The notes under the pieces: model-generated | What the model saw: only the letters and a program-made list of their open reading frames with translations | Database searches by the model: none | Told to the model about the DNA's origin: nothing | Source: Aeromicrobium choanae | Lineage (GTDB): Bacteria > Actinomycetota > Actinomycetes > Propionibacteriales > Nocardioidaceae | Direction of reading: 5' to 3' | Assembly (NCBI RefSeq): GCF_900167475.1 | Contig: NZ_LT796768.1 | Coordinates: 2,852,001 to 2,916,000 of the forward strand | Length of the DNA: 64,000 nucleotides | Position numbers and translations under genes: made by a program | In this document: piece after piece, positions 25,864-34,561 of the stretch | Layout of the letters: each line of letters opens with the position of its first letter | Numbering within the stretch: position 1 is the stretch's first letter

Positions 25864-27609
25864 TCAGCGCACGTAGAGCGCTTCGATCGTGTCGTGCAGG
25901 TCGCGCACGACCATGTGGCGCTTCACCTTGAACGAGGGGGTGAGGTAGCCGTTCTCCTCGGTCCAGTCCTCCTCGACGATCGCGAACTTGCGGATCGCCT
26001 CGGCGCGCGAGACCTGGGAGTTGGCGTCGTCGATGGCCTTCTGGACCTGGGCGAGCAGCTCGGGGTCGTCCAGGTCGCCCTCCCACGCCTCGGCGTCGAT
26101 CGTGACGAGGGCCGCCACGAAGGGCTTGCCCTCGCCGACGACGAGGCACTGGCTGACCAGCGGGTGCGACCGCACGCGGTCCTCGAGGATCGCGGGGGAG
26201 ACGTTCTTGCCGCCCGCGGTGACGATGAGCTCCTTCTTGCGGCCCGTGATCTTCACGAATCCGTCCTCGGTCACCTCGCCGAGGTCGCCCGTGGAGAACC
26301 AGCCGTCCTCGCTGAGCACGTCGCGCGTGGCGGCCTCGGCGTTCCAGTAGGCCTGGAAGACCTGCGGCCCGCGGAACAGCAGCTCGCCGTCGTCGCCGAT
26401 GCGGACCTCCACCCCGGGCAGCGGCGGACCGACGGTGCCGATGCGCTGGGCGCCCGGGTGGTTCACCGTGAGCGCGGCAGTGGTCTCGGTGAGGCCGTAG
26501 CCCTCGAAGACGTTCAGGCCGACACCACGGTAGAAGTGGCCGAGACGGTCGCCCAGCGGGGCACCGCCGGAGATCGCGTACTTCGCGCGGCCGCCCAGGG
26601 CGGCACGGAGCTTGCCGTACACGAGCTTGTCGTAGAGGCCGTGCTTGGCGCGCAGCGACAGCGACGGCTTGCCCGACTCGGTGGCGCGGCTGTAGGCGAT
26701 CGCGGTGCGCACGGCGGCGTCGAAGATCTTGCCCTTGCCCTCGGAGTACGCCTTGGTGCTGGCGCTGTTGAAGACCTTCTCGAAGACGCGCGGCACGGCG
26801 AGCACGAACGTGGGCTGGAACTCTCCGAGGTGGTCGACGAGGTTGGCGATGTCGGCGGTGTGGCCGAGCACGGAGCCGAAGCGGATCGCGCCCACCTGCA
26901 CGATGCGAGCGAACACGTGCGCCAGCGGCAGGAACAGCAGGGTGGCCGCGTCGTCGGGCGCGAACATCACCTCGAGGCGCTCGTTGGCGCCCCACAGCTC
27001 GGCGCGGAAGTTCGCGTGCGTGAGCTCGCAGCCCTTCGGGCGCCCGGTGGTGCCCGACGTGTAGATCAAGGTGGCGAGATCGTCCTCGACGACCGCGGCG
27101 CGGCGCGCCTCGAGGGTCTCGTCGTCGATCGACGTGCCCTCGGCGGCCAGCGAGGTGAGAACGTCCTCGATCGGCCGGCTCGACGCCAGCTCGGGCGTCT
27201 CGGGACGAGCCTCGTCGATCCGGGCCCGGTGCTCGTCGTTCTCGTAGAACACGTGCGTGGCGCCCGAGTCGGCCAGGATCCAGGCGATCTGCGGCGCCGA
27301 CGAGGTCTCGTAGATCGGGACGGTCACCGCACCGATCCACCAGTTGGCGTAGTCCAGGACGGTCCACTCGTAGCGGGTCTTGGCCAGCAGGGCGACGCGG
27401 TCGCCGTGGGCGACTCCGCCGGCCAGCAGGCCCTTCGCGGCGGCCGTCACCTCCTGGTGGAACTGCCCGAGCGTGACGTCGATCCACTCGCCGTCGACGA
27501 CGCGACGAAGCGACACGCGGTCGCGGTGGGCGTCGAGCCGGTCGAGGACGTCAAGGCTCAGGGTTCCCCACGCGCGCGCGGGGACGGCGTTCGAATTCTC
27601 CGTGGTCAC
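25864..27609 (-). CDS. Long-chain fatty acyl-CoA synthetase (FadD15-like)
   Basis: 581 residues. The AMP-binding motif is YTSGTTGRPKG, the adenylate motif EGYGLTET, and the C-terminal hinge and catalytic region STGDLGEV, GRKKELIVTAGG and the late SFKVKR lysine are present. It activates fatty acids to acyl-AMP and then acyl-CoA. The gene matches FadD15 of mycobacteria in length and position. GTG 27609 is chosen because TACCGT lies 7 bases upstream and the family start VTTEN fits. The frame continues open into the divergent gene but is not coding there. Confidence 0.9.
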   Translation of the reverse strand: MTTENSNAVPARAWGTLSLDVLDRLDAHRDRVSLRRVVDGEWIDVTLGQFHQEVTAAAKGLLAGGVAHGDRVALLAKTRYEWTVLDYANWWIGAVTVPIYETSSAPQIAWILADSGATHVFYENDEHRARIDEARPETPELASSRPIEDVLTSLAAEGTSIDDETLEARRAAVVEDDLATLIYTSGTTGRPKGCELTHANFRAELWGANERLEVMFAPDDAATLLFLPLAHVFARIVQVGAIRFGSVLGHTADIANLVDHLGEFQPTFVLAVPRVFEKVFNSASTKAYSEGKGKIFDAAVRTAIAYSRATESGKPSLSLRAKHGLYDKLVYGKLRAALGGRAKYAISGGAPLGDRLGHFYRGVGLNVFEGYGLTETTAALTVNHPGAQRIGTVGPPLPGVEVRIGDDGELLFRGPQVFQAYWNAEAATRDVLSEDGWFSTGDLGEVTEDGFVKITGRKKELIVTAGGKNVSPAILEDRVRSHPLVSQCLVVGEGKPFVAALVTIDAEAWEGDLDDPELLAQVQKAIDDANSQVSRAEAIRKFAIVEEDWTEENGYLTPSFKVKRHMVVRDLHDTIEALYVR

Positions 27610-27616
27610 AGACAGC

Positions 27617-27622
27617 ACGGTA
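27617..27622 (-). promoter_or_regulatory. Candidate leaderless promoter of the acyl-CoA synthetase gene
   Basis: The minus strand TACCGT is separated by 7 bases (GCTGTCT) from GTG 27609. Confidence 0.5.
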
Positions 27623-27652
27623 CCGTCCCCGCCGTCGCCGGCCGCGCGCCGA

Positions 27653-27658
27653 TAGGCT
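27653..27658 (+). promoter_or_regulatory. -10 element of the SRPBCC-glk unit
   Basis: TAGGCT with an expected start near 27665. A short leader carries AGGAGGTGG just before ATG 27682. Confidence 0.45.
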
Positions 27659-27681
27659 GGGCCGCAGTCGAGGAGGTGGAC

Positions 27682-28131
27682 ATGGCGCGCACGGTCAGCG
27701 ACATCGTGATCGAGGCTCCGGCGGGGGCCGTGATGTCGGTCATCGCCGCGTTCCCCGACTACCCCGACTGGGCCACCGGCATGCGCGAGGTCACCGTTCT
27801 GGAGACCGATGCACAGGGTCGTCCGCTCGACGTCCGCTTCGTCGTGGACTCGGCCCCGATCCGCGACACGTTCACGCTGCGCTACGACTGGCGCGACGAG
27901 CTGCTCGTCACGTGGAGCCTCGTGCCCGAGGACGCGACGATGCTCTCGGCGATGGACGGCTCCTACTCGCTCGACGCCGTGGACGCCGGCCGCACGCGCG
28001 TGACCTACCAGCTGTCGGTCGAGCTGAAGCTCCCGCTGCTGGGGATGCTCAAGCGCAAGGCCGAGAAGGTCATCGTCGACACCGCGCTCAAGGGACTCAA
28101 GCGCCGGGTCGAGAGCCAGGTCGGTGCCTGA
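27682..28131 (+). CDS. SRPBCC (START-like/polyketide cyclase) family protein
   Basis: 149 residues forming one SRPBCC hydrophobic-cavity domain (PAGAVMSVIAAFPDYPDWATGM, then FTLRYDW and a long C-terminal helix ending KGLKRRVESQVGA). Members bind lipid or aromatic ligands. The homologue in the matching mycobacterial position has no established function. A strong ribosome binding site precedes the ATG. The glucokinase gene overlaps its 3' end by 8 bases, so the two are cotranscribed. Confidence 0.85.
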   Translation: MARTVSDIVIEAPAGAVMSVIAAFPDYPDWATGMREVTVLETDAQGRPLDVRFVVDSAPIRDTFTLRYDWRDELLVTWSLVPEDATMLSAMDGSYSLDAVDAGRTRVTYQLSVELKLPLLGMLKRKAEKVIVDTALKGLKRRVESQVGA

Positions 28132-29161
28132 GCGGCTCGCCGTCGGGATCGACGTGGGCGGCACGAAGATCGCCGGGGGAGTCGTCGACGAGGACGGCCG
28201 GATCCTGGCGCGGACCCAGCGGGCCACGCCCAGCACGGATCCCGCGGCGGTGCTCGATGCGATCGCCGGGATCGTCGAGGAGTTCCGTGACCGTTACCCC
28301 GTGCGCGCGGTGGGCGTGGGCGCCGCCGGCTACGTCGACGTCACCGGGTCCTCCGTGGTGTTCTCGCCCCACCTGGCGTGGCGGAACGAGCCGCTGCGCG
28401 ATGCGGTCGTGCGGCGCACGCGGCTGCCCGTGCTCGTCGACAACGACGCCAACGCGGCGGGCTGGGCCGAGTGGCGCTTCGGTGCCGCCCAGAACCTTGC
28501 CGACGTCGTCCTGGTGAACCTGGGCACCGGCATCGGCGGAGCCATGGTCCTCGACGGGAAGCTCTACCGCGGGCACTCGGGCATGGCGGGCGAGTTCGGC
28601 CACCAGCGCGTGGTCGACGACGGGCTGCCGTGCGAGTGCGGCAACCGGGGCTGCTGGGAGCAGTACGCGAGCGGGCGCGTCCTCGAGCGCCGCGCCCGTG
28701 CCGCCGTGGCGGAGGGCACCGACATCGGTCGAGCCCTCGTGGAGCTGGCCGGCGCCGTCGACCTGGTGGACGGCGCCACCGTGGGCCGCCTCTCGTCCGA
28801 GGGCCACGAGGAGGCGCAGGCCTGGGTCGGTGACGTCGGCCGCTGGCTGGGCATCGGCCTGGCGAACCTCGCGGCCTCGCTGGACCCCGCGATCTTCGTC
28901 ATCGGCGGGGGAGTGAGCCGCACGGGGGAGTTCCTGCTTCAGCCCGCGCGTGCCGCGTTCGCCGAGCACCTCACTGGCCGCGGCTACCGCTCCGAGGCTC
29001 GGATCGTGGCGGCGCACCTGGGCAACGACGCCGGCCTCGTGGGCGCGGCCGACCTCGCTCGGCTCAGAGCGCGGCGCCGTCGTCCGGCCAGTCCGGGTTA
29101 CTCGGTCCGCGGTCCGGCAGTCGCGCGATCAGGTAGACGACGGCGACGACGACCGCGATGA
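28124..29161 (+). CDS. glk: ROK-family glucokinase with unusual C-terminal tail
   Basis: 345 residues. The ATP-binding loop is GIDVGGTKIAGG, the catalytic Asp lies in NDANAAGWAE, and the zinc-binding ROK motif is CECGNRGCWEQYASG. It phosphorylates glucose to glucose-6-phosphate in the cytoplasm. Normal family members end near GLVGAADLARL. Here the frame continues for about 30 Arg/Pro-rich residues that are simply the antisense of the opposing gene (overlap 29064-29161). This suggests that the ancestral stop was lost. GTG 28124 overlaps the SRPBCC stop. Confidence 0.88.
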   Translation: MPERLAVGIDVGGTKIAGGVVDEDGRILARTQRATPSTDPAAVLDAIAGIVEEFRDRYPVRAVGVGAAGYVDVTGSSVVFSPHLAWRNEPLRDAVVRRTRLPVLVDNDANAAGWAEWRFGAAQNLADVVLVNLGTGIGGAMVLDGKLYRGHSGMAGEFGHQRVVDDGLPCECGNRGCWEQYASGRVLERRARAAVAEGTDIGRALVELAGAVDLVDGATVGRLSSEGHEEAQAWVGDVGRWLGIGLANLAASLDPAIFVIGGGVSRTGEFLLQPARAAFAEHLTGRGYRSEARIVAAHLGNDAGLVGAADLARLRARRRRPASPGYSVRGPAVARSGRRRRRRPR

Positions 29162-29486
29162 CGACGCAGGCCACGACGAACGTCGGCGGCCGGATCGAGG
29201 CGAACCGCGCCAGCAGCAGCAGCGTCGGGGCGCCCACGACGACGAACCAGGCGATCTTCGTGCGCCGGTCGGAGGGCAGGTCGGCGGGCCCCACCTCGCG
29301 GTAGAACTGGTCGTCGGCCTCGACCGGCTCGGCGGCGCGACGCTGCTCCTCCTCGAGCTCGGCCCGCTCCCGCGCGGCGGCGGCCTGCGCCGCGGACCGG
29401 TCGAAGTCCTCCAGTCCCGAGAGGTCCAGGTCGAGTCCCTCGACGATCCGGTCGAAGTCGTCACGGGGCGATGCGGGGTCGGTCAT
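29064..29486 (-). CDS. Small two-helix membrane protein of unknown function
   Basis: 140 residues. An acidic N-terminal cytoplasmic region with a Glu/Arg/Ala-rich helix (about 30-55) is followed by two membrane helices (about 77-94 and 98-119) and a short tail. ATG 29486 follows AGGAGG at 5 bases. I do not recognise a function. Its 3' 98 bases overlap the tail of glk on the other strand. It probably belongs to the unit beginning with the carboxylesterase at 30300, 34 bases upstream. Confidence 0.72.
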   Translation of the reverse strand: MTDPASPRDDFDRIVEGLDLDLSGLEDFDRSAAQAAAARERAELEEEQRRAAEPVEADDQFYREVGPADLPSDRRTKIAWFVVVGAPTLLLLARFASIRPPTFVVACVVIAVVVAVVYLIARLPDRGPSNPDWPDDGAAL

Positions 29487-29520
29487 GACGACCTCCTGGT
29501 GACGTCGGCGACGAGGCGGC

Positions 29521-30300
29521 TCACGCGACGGGCGCGTGGTCGGCGAGGAACTGCGCCGACCTCTCCATGATGAACTCCGCATCATGATCCAGCGTGGCGA
29601 CGTGGTAGCTGTCGCCGAGCTCGACCAGCTCGCGCTCGGGGGAGGAGACGCCCTTCATCACCAGTCCGGCCGTGGTCGCGTCGACGACGTGGTCCTCGGT
29701 GGAGCGGAACATCAGCAGGGGCGCGGTGACCCGGTCGAGGTTCTCGCGGACGTCGCGCCACAGCTGCAGCTGCGAGGCCATCGCCTTGAGGGGCATCCGG
29801 TCGTAGGCGACCTCGTCCTGCCCGGTGAGCTTGATGTCGTTGCCGACCCCGGGCATCGACGGCAGCACGCGACTGAGCAGCGGAACGAGCTTGAGGTCGC
29901 GGCGCTGCAGCGCGATCGCCGGGTTGACCAGCACGAGCGCGTCGACCTCCTCGGGACGCTGCTCGGCCAGGCGCAGCGCCAGGGCCCCGCCCATCGACAG
30001 GCCGCACACCGCGACGAACTCGCACTGCGAGCGCAGGTCGGTCAGGGCGGTGTCGAGCTCGCCGTACCAGTCGCGCCACGTGGTGGTGTTCATCTCCTGC
30101 CACGTGGTGCCGTGGCCGGGGAGACGCGGTACCGCGACCGTGTGGCCCGCCTCGGCCAGCCGGCGACCCCACGGGACCATCGAGGCCGGCGACCCGGTGA
30201 AGCCGTGGCTCAGCAGGACGCCGACGCGGCCGCCGGGGGCGAAGAACGGTTCGGCGCCCGGCCGGACGGGGGAGGTGGCGTGTGGGCTGGAGTCGGACAT
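29521..30300 (-). CDS. Alpha/beta hydrolase, carboxylesterase/monoacylglycerol lipase type
   Basis: 259 residues. The oxyanion region is SHGFTGSP, the nucleophile CGLSMGGA, the acid in FRSTEDHVVD and the His in DSYHVATLDHD. The arrangement matches the EstA/Est30 carboxylesterase group that acts on short acyl esters or monoacylglycerols. ATG 30300 was chosen over an upstream in-frame ATG at 30318. The gene is divergent from an acylglycerol-phosphate acyltransferase, so both neighbours handle glycerolipids. Confidence 0.88.
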   Translation of the reverse strand: MSDSSPHATSPVRPGAEPFFAPGGRVGVLLSHGFTGSPASMVPWGRRLAEAGHTVAVPRLPGHGTTWQEMNTTTWRDWYGELDTALTDLRSQCEFVAVCGLSMGGALALRLAEQRPEEVDALVLVNPAIALQRRDLKLVPLLSRVLPSMPGVGNDIKLTGQDEVAYDRMPLKAMASQLQLWRDVRENLDRVTAPLLMFRSTEDHVVDATTAGLVMKGVSSPERELVELGDSYHVATLDHDAEFIMERSAQFLADHAPVA

Positions 30301-30345
30301 GACGCCATGGTGCCCCATGTCACGTCCCTTGGTGCAGGGGCGCGG

Positions 30346-30351
30346 TAATGT
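30346..30351 (+). promoter_or_regulatory. Candidate leaderless promoter of the acyltransferase gene
   Basis: TAATGT is separated by 7 bases from GTG 30359, and no ribosome binding site is present. Confidence 0.52.
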
Positions 30352-30358
30352 CTCGTGC

Positions 30359-31108
30359 GTGTTCTATTGGTTCCTGAAGTTCCTGGCGCTGGGTCCCGTG
30401 CTCAAGCTGATCTTCAGGCCGTGGGCCGAGGGCACCGAGAACGTCCCGCGCGAGGGCGCCGTGATCCTGGCCAGCAACCACCTCTCGTACAGCGACTGGC
30501 TGTTCATGCCGCTCGTCATCCCACGGCGCGTCACGTTCGTCGCCAAGGCCGAGTACTTCGAGGGAACCGGGCTGAAGGGCTTCCTGCAGCGCCAGTTCTT
30601 CTCGGGCTCGGGCCAGGTCCCGATCGACCGCTCCAGCGGCAGTGCGGCCGCGGGCGCGATCCGCACGCAGCTGCGCCTCCTGGCCGACGGCGAGGTGTGC
30701 GGGATCTACCCCGAGGGCACCCGCTCGCACGACGGCAAGCTGTACCGAGGGCGCACCGGCGTGGCGCGCCTCGCCCTGGAGGCGAAGGTGCCGGTGATCC
30801 CCGTCGCGGTGATCAACACCGACGTCGTCGCCCCTCCCGGCCGCATCTTCGGCCGCTATGCCCGCCCCGGCGTGCGGTTCGGCAAGCCGCTGGACTTCTC
30901 GCGCTACGAGGGCATGCAGGACGACCGCTACATCCTGCGCGCGATCACCGACGAGATCCTCTACGAGATCATGAACCTCTCCGGCCAGGAGTACGTCGAC
31001 CTCTACGCCCCCGACGCCAAGAAGCGCGACAAGGAGCTGGAGCGCCAGGCTGCCAAGGAGCGTGACAAGGCCGAGGCCGACGAGGTCTGGGAAGAGATCA
31101 CCGAGTAG
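30359..31108 (+). CDS. 1-acyl-sn-glycerol-3-phosphate acyltransferase (PlsC family)
   Basis: 249 residues. The catalytic block NHLSYSDW supplies His and Asp, and the phosphate-binding block is YPEGTRS. An N-terminal hydrophobic segment and a charged C-terminal helix (KKRDKELERQ and on) complete the usual layout. It adds the second acyl chain to lysophosphatidate in phospholipid synthesis at the inner membrane face. GTG 30359 is set by the -10 seven bases upstream, since longer in-frame extensions run into the divergent gene. Confidence 0.92.
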   Translation: MFYWFLKFLALGPVLKLIFRPWAEGTENVPREGAVILASNHLSYSDWLFMPLVIPRRVTFVAKAEYFEGTGLKGFLQRQFFSGSGQVPIDRSSGSAAAGAIRTQLRLLADGEVCGIYPEGTRSHDGKLYRGRTGVARLALEAKVPVIPVAVINTDVVAPPGRIFGRYARPGVRFGKPLDFSRYEGMQDDRYILRAITDEILYEIMNLSGQEYVDLYAPDAKKRDKELERQAAKERDKAEADEVWEEITE

Positions 31109-31156
31109 ACGGCGCCACCGTTCTGGACGGCGTTCAGAGGCCGCGAGGGCGTCGCG

Positions 31157-31162
31157 TATTCT
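31157..31162 (+). promoter_or_regulatory. Candidate leaderless promoter of aroG
   Basis: TATTCT is separated by 6 bases from GTG 31169. TTCAGA at 31133-31138 is a possible -35 at an 18-base spacing. Confidence 0.58.
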
Positions 31163-31168
31163 TGGCAG

Positions 31169-32506
31169 GTGAGCATTCCCAGCCTGGAAGAACTGCGTGC
31201 GATCGGCGCTGCCCAGCAGCCGACGTACCCCGACCTCGACGCGCGTGATCGTGCGGTCGAGAAGCTGGGCAAGATGCCGCCGCTGGTCTTCGCGGGTGAG
31301 TGCGACTCCCTGCGCGACAAGATGGCGGCCGTGGCCCGGGGCGAGGCGTTCCTCCTCCAGGGCGGCGACTGCGCCGAGACCTTCGAGGGCGTCACCGCCG
31401 AGAACGTCCGCAACAAGCTGCGGGTCCTGCTCTCGATGGCCGTCGTCCTGACCTACGCCGCGAGCGTGCCGGTGGTCAAGGTCGGCCGCCTCGCCGGTCA
31501 GTACGCCAAGCCGCGCTCCAGCGACACCGAGACCCGTGACGGCGTCACGCTGCCGGCCTACCGCGGCGACGCGGTCAACGGCTTCGACTTCACGCCCGAG
31601 GCGCGTCACCCCGACCCGCAGCGGCTGCTCGACGTCTACCACGCGTCCAGCGCCACGCTGAACCTCGCGCGCGCCTTCACCACCGGCGGCTACGCCGACC
31701 TGCGCCAGATGCACGCGTGGAACACCGACTTCGTGCGCAACAGCCCTGTGGGCGAGCGCTACGAGCGCATCGGCGACGAGATCGATCGTGCCCTCGCGTT
31801 CATGGACGCGATCGGCTCGGATCCCGACGAGCTGCACACGGTCGACTTCTACTCCTCGCACGAGGCTCTCGTGCTCGAGTACGAGCACGCCCTCACGCGC
31901 ATCGACTCGCGCACCAACCTGCCCTACGACGTCTCGGGCCACTTCGTGTGGATCGGCGAGCGCACCCGCCAGCTGGACGGCGCCCACGTCGAGCTGCTGA
32001 GCCGCATCGCCAACCCGATCGGCGTGAAGCTCGGCCCCACGAGCACCGCCGACGACGCGCTCGCGCTCTACGAGAAGCTCAACCCCGAGCACGTGCCGGG
32101 CAAGGTCACCTTCATCACCCGCTTCGGCGCCGAGAAGATCCGCGACCTGCTGCCCACGCTCGTGGAGAAGGTCACGGCCGCGGGCGCCGAGGTCGCGTGG
32201 GTCACCGATCCCATGCACGGCAACACGTTCGCCACCGACAACGGCTACAAGACGCGCGAGTTCGACGCCGTCATCGACGAGGTCCGCGGCTTCTTCGAGG
32301 TCCACCGGGCGCTCGGCACGTGGCCGGGCGGCCTGCACGTCGAGCTCACCGGTGACGACGTCACCGAGTGCCTCGGCGGCGGGATGAAGCTGTCCGCGCA
32401 GGACCTGGAGCACCGCTACGAGACCCTGTGCGACCCACGCCTCAACCGCGCGCAGTCGCTGGAGCTCGCGTTCCTCGTCGCCGAGATGCTCGCCGGCCGC
32501 TCGTGA
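31169..32506 (+). CDS. aroG: Class II 3-deoxy-7-phosphoheptulonate (DAHP) synthase
   Basis: 445 residues, full length for class II. The family signatures are QGGDCAETF, KVGRLAGQYAKPRS, GDAVNGF, SSHEALVLEYE and WVTDPMHGNT. It condenses phosphoenolpyruvate and erythrose-4-phosphate, the committed step of the shikimate pathway. In mycobacteria the class II enzyme is allosterically inhibited by aromatic amino acids and partners chorismate mutase. GTG 31169 is supported by the -10 six bases upstream. Confidence 0.96.
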   Translation: MSIPSLEELRAIGAAQQPTYPDLDARDRAVEKLGKMPPLVFAGECDSLRDKMAAVARGEAFLLQGGDCAETFEGVTAENVRNKLRVLLSMAVVLTYAASVPVVKVGRLAGQYAKPRSSDTETRDGVTLPAYRGDAVNGFDFTPEARHPDPQRLLDVYHASSATLNLARAFTTGGYADLRQMHAWNTDFVRNSPVGERYERIGDEIDRALAFMDAIGSDPDELHTVDFYSSHEALVLEYEHALTRIDSRTNLPYDVSGHFVWIGERTRQLDGAHVELLSRIANPIGVKLGPTSTADDALALYEKLNPEHVPGKVTFITRFGAEKIRDLLPTLVEKVTAAGAEVAWVTDPMHGNTFATDNGYKTREFDAVIDEVRGFFEVHRALGTWPGGLHVELTGDDVTECLGGGMKLSAQDLEHRYETLCDPRLNRAQSLELAFLVAEMLAGRS

Positions 32507-32523
32507 TCACGGCCTGACGCGAG

Positions 32524-34497
32524 TCAGGACAGGAAGACCGTCACGGTCGACCCCGGCTTGACCTTCTTGCCGGCGTCGGTCATCTGGTACTGCACGCGCG
32601 CGTCGTCCCCGGAGAACGGGTTCTTCGCGGCGTTCAGCTTCAGTCCCACCGCCGAGACGGCGGCGCGCGCCTCGGCCTCGGTCATGCCGCGCAGGTCGGG
32701 CACGGCGACCGACTCGGGTCCCTTGGAGACCGTGAGCGCGATCGTGTCGCCCCGCACTCCGGTGCCGGCGGACGGCGTCTGCGAGATCACGACGCCCTTC
32801 TTCACGGTGTTGCTGAACTGCTCGACCGTGCGGACGACGAAGCCCTGCTGCTCCAGGTCGGCCCTCGCCTCGTCGGCGGGGTCGCCGGTGTGGTCGGCGA
32901 TCTCGATGGGCTTGGGGCCCTTGCTCACGACGAGGTCGACGGCGGTGTCGCGCTTGACCCGGTCGCCGACCTTGTGGCTGGTGGACTTCACGATGCCGTC
33001 GGTCGGGATCTTGTCGCTGAACTGCTGGGTGACCTCGCCCACCCGCAGGTTCAGGGAGCCCAGGATCGTCTCGGCCTCCGACAGCGTGCGGCCCTGGATG
33101 TTGGGGATCTCGTACCGCTCCTTGCCCTTGGAGACCACCAGCGTGATCGCCTCGTCGGGCAGGAGTCGCGAGCCGGCGTCGGGGTCGGTCGACACGACCG
33201 CGCCCTTCTCGACGACCTCGGAGTACGCGGGGGTGCCCATGTCGACGGTGAAGCCGGCGGCCTCGGCGGTCTTGACGGCCTCGGCCTGGTCGAGGGAGAC
33301 GAGGTTGGGGACGGTCTCGTAGCGCCCGATCGCGAGGTACCAGCCGAGCACGGCCGTGGCAGCGAGAGCGGCCAGCGCCACCAGCAGCAGGACCGGGCCG
33401 CGGCGCCGCCGGCCGGAGGGCGCCTCGGCGACGGCCGACGCGGCCGGACGGGTGGCGACGACGGCCCCGCCGAAGGTGGTGGTGGGCTCGTGGACGGCGG
33501 CGGTGGGCTGCTCGCGGCCGATGTCGTAGAGGGAGGTGACCGGAGTGGTCATCTCGACGTCGGCGGGCGCGCCGTCGAGCGTCGGGAACTCGGCGGGCGT
33601 GGGGCCGGACCCAGGGAGGAGGTCCTGGGTGAGCTCGGGATCGTCCGCGAGGCCCGCTGCCAGCGCGCGCTGCACCTGGCGCAGCTGGTGCAGCAGGACC
33701 CGGGCGTCGGGGGAGCGGCGCCCTCGGTCGCGTGTCATGGCCCGGCGGACGAGCGCGTCGAGGTAGGGCGGGATGCCCGGCTGCAGCGTGGAGGGCGCGG
33801 CGACGTCCTCGTTGACGTGCAGGTGGGCCACGGCCAGGGGCGAGTCGCCCGTGTGCGGCTTGGAGCCGGTGAGCATCTCGAACAGCATCGCGCCGCACGC
33901 GTAGACGTCGGTGCGCGGATCGGCGCCCTGGTGGGTGATCACCTCGGGAGCGAGGTAGGAGACGGTGCCCACGAGGACGCCGTCGAAGGTGGACTCGTTG
34001 CTGATCGCGCGGGCCAGGCCGAAGTCGGCCAGCTTCACCTCGCCCGTGGTGGAGATGAGGACGTTCTCGGGCTTGATGTCGCGGTGGATCAGACCCGCGT
34101 CGTGCGCGGCCGACAGGGCCATCAGCACCGGCTCGAGGTAGGACAGCGCCCGCCGCGGAGGCATGGGCGCCTCCTCGCGCAGCACGTCGCGCAGGGTGCG
34201 GCCCGGGACGTACTCCATGACGAGGTAGATCGTCTCGCCGTCGACGCCCTGGTCGTAGACCGAGACGATGCCGCGGTGATTGAGCTTCGCCGCCGACTGC
34301 GCCTCGCGGACGAAGCGCTCGGGATTGTCCTCGAGGTCGCTGTCGGGGTGCATGATCTTCACCGCGACGATCCGGTCGAGACGCAGGTCGGTGGCACGGA
34401 AGACGCTGGCCATGCCGCCGCGGGCGATGCGTTCGTGGATCACGTAACGCTGGTCGAGCGTGCGCCCGACCAGTGCGTCGTCATCCGTGAGCGTCAT
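32524..34497 (-). CDS. pknL: PASTA-domain Ser/Thr protein kinase (PknL/PknB-like)
   Basis: 657 residues. The kinase domain (about 16-280) has the glycine loop ARGGMASV, Lys47 in AVKIM, HRDIKPEN and DFGLA. A juxtamembrane linker with several Thr-rich stretches leads to one membrane helix (about 364-387) and four PASTA repeats (about 388-657) outside the cell. Such kinases sense muropeptides or lipid II and phosphorylate cell-division proteins including Wag31. The position between aroG and idsA matches pknL of mycobacteria and corynebacteria. ATG 34497 follows GGGAGG. It converges on aroG with 17 bases between. Confidence 0.92.
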   Translation of the reverse strand: MTLTDDDALVGRTLDQRYVIHERIARGGMASVFRATDLRLDRIVAVKIMHPDSDLEDNPERFVREAQSAAKLNHRGIVSVYDQGVDGETIYLVMEYVPGRTLRDVLREEAPMPPRRALSYLEPVLMALSAAHDAGLIHRDIKPENVLISTTGEVKLADFGLARAISNESTFDGVLVGTVSYLAPEVITHQGADPRTDVYACGAMLFEMLTGSKPHTGDSPLAVAHLHVNEDVAAPSTLQPGIPPYLDALVRRAMTRDRGRRSPDARVLLHQLRQVQRALAAGLADDPELTQDLLPGSGPTPAEFPTLDGAPADVEMTTPVTSLYDIGREQPTAAVHEPTTTFGGAVVATRPAASAVAEAPSGRRRRGPVLLLVALAALAATAVLGWYLAIGRYETVPNLVSLDQAEAVKTAEAAGFTVDMGTPAYSEVVEKGAVVSTDPDAGSRLLPDEAITLVVSKGKERYEIPNIQGRTLSEAETILGSLNLRVGEVTQQFSDKIPTDGIVKSTSHKVGDRVKRDTAVDLVVSKGPKPIEIADHTGDPADEARADLEQQGFVVRTVEQFSNTVKKGVVISQTPSAGTGVRGDTIALTVSKGPESVAVPDLRGMTEAEARAAVSAVGLKLNAAKNPFSGDDARVQYQMTDAGKKVKPGSTVTVFLS

Positions 34498-34561
34498 GCC
34501 CGCCTCCCTTGGAACACCTTGATTCTAAGGGCTCGGACCCGATTCCCCGTGATCCGCCGGG

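Noticed and set aside
32513-32528. CCTGAC-GCGA-GTCAGG hairpin as terminator between aroG and pknL
   Set aside because: The stem is only 6 bp, it overlaps the pknL stop and it lacks a T-tract. It is too weak to call.
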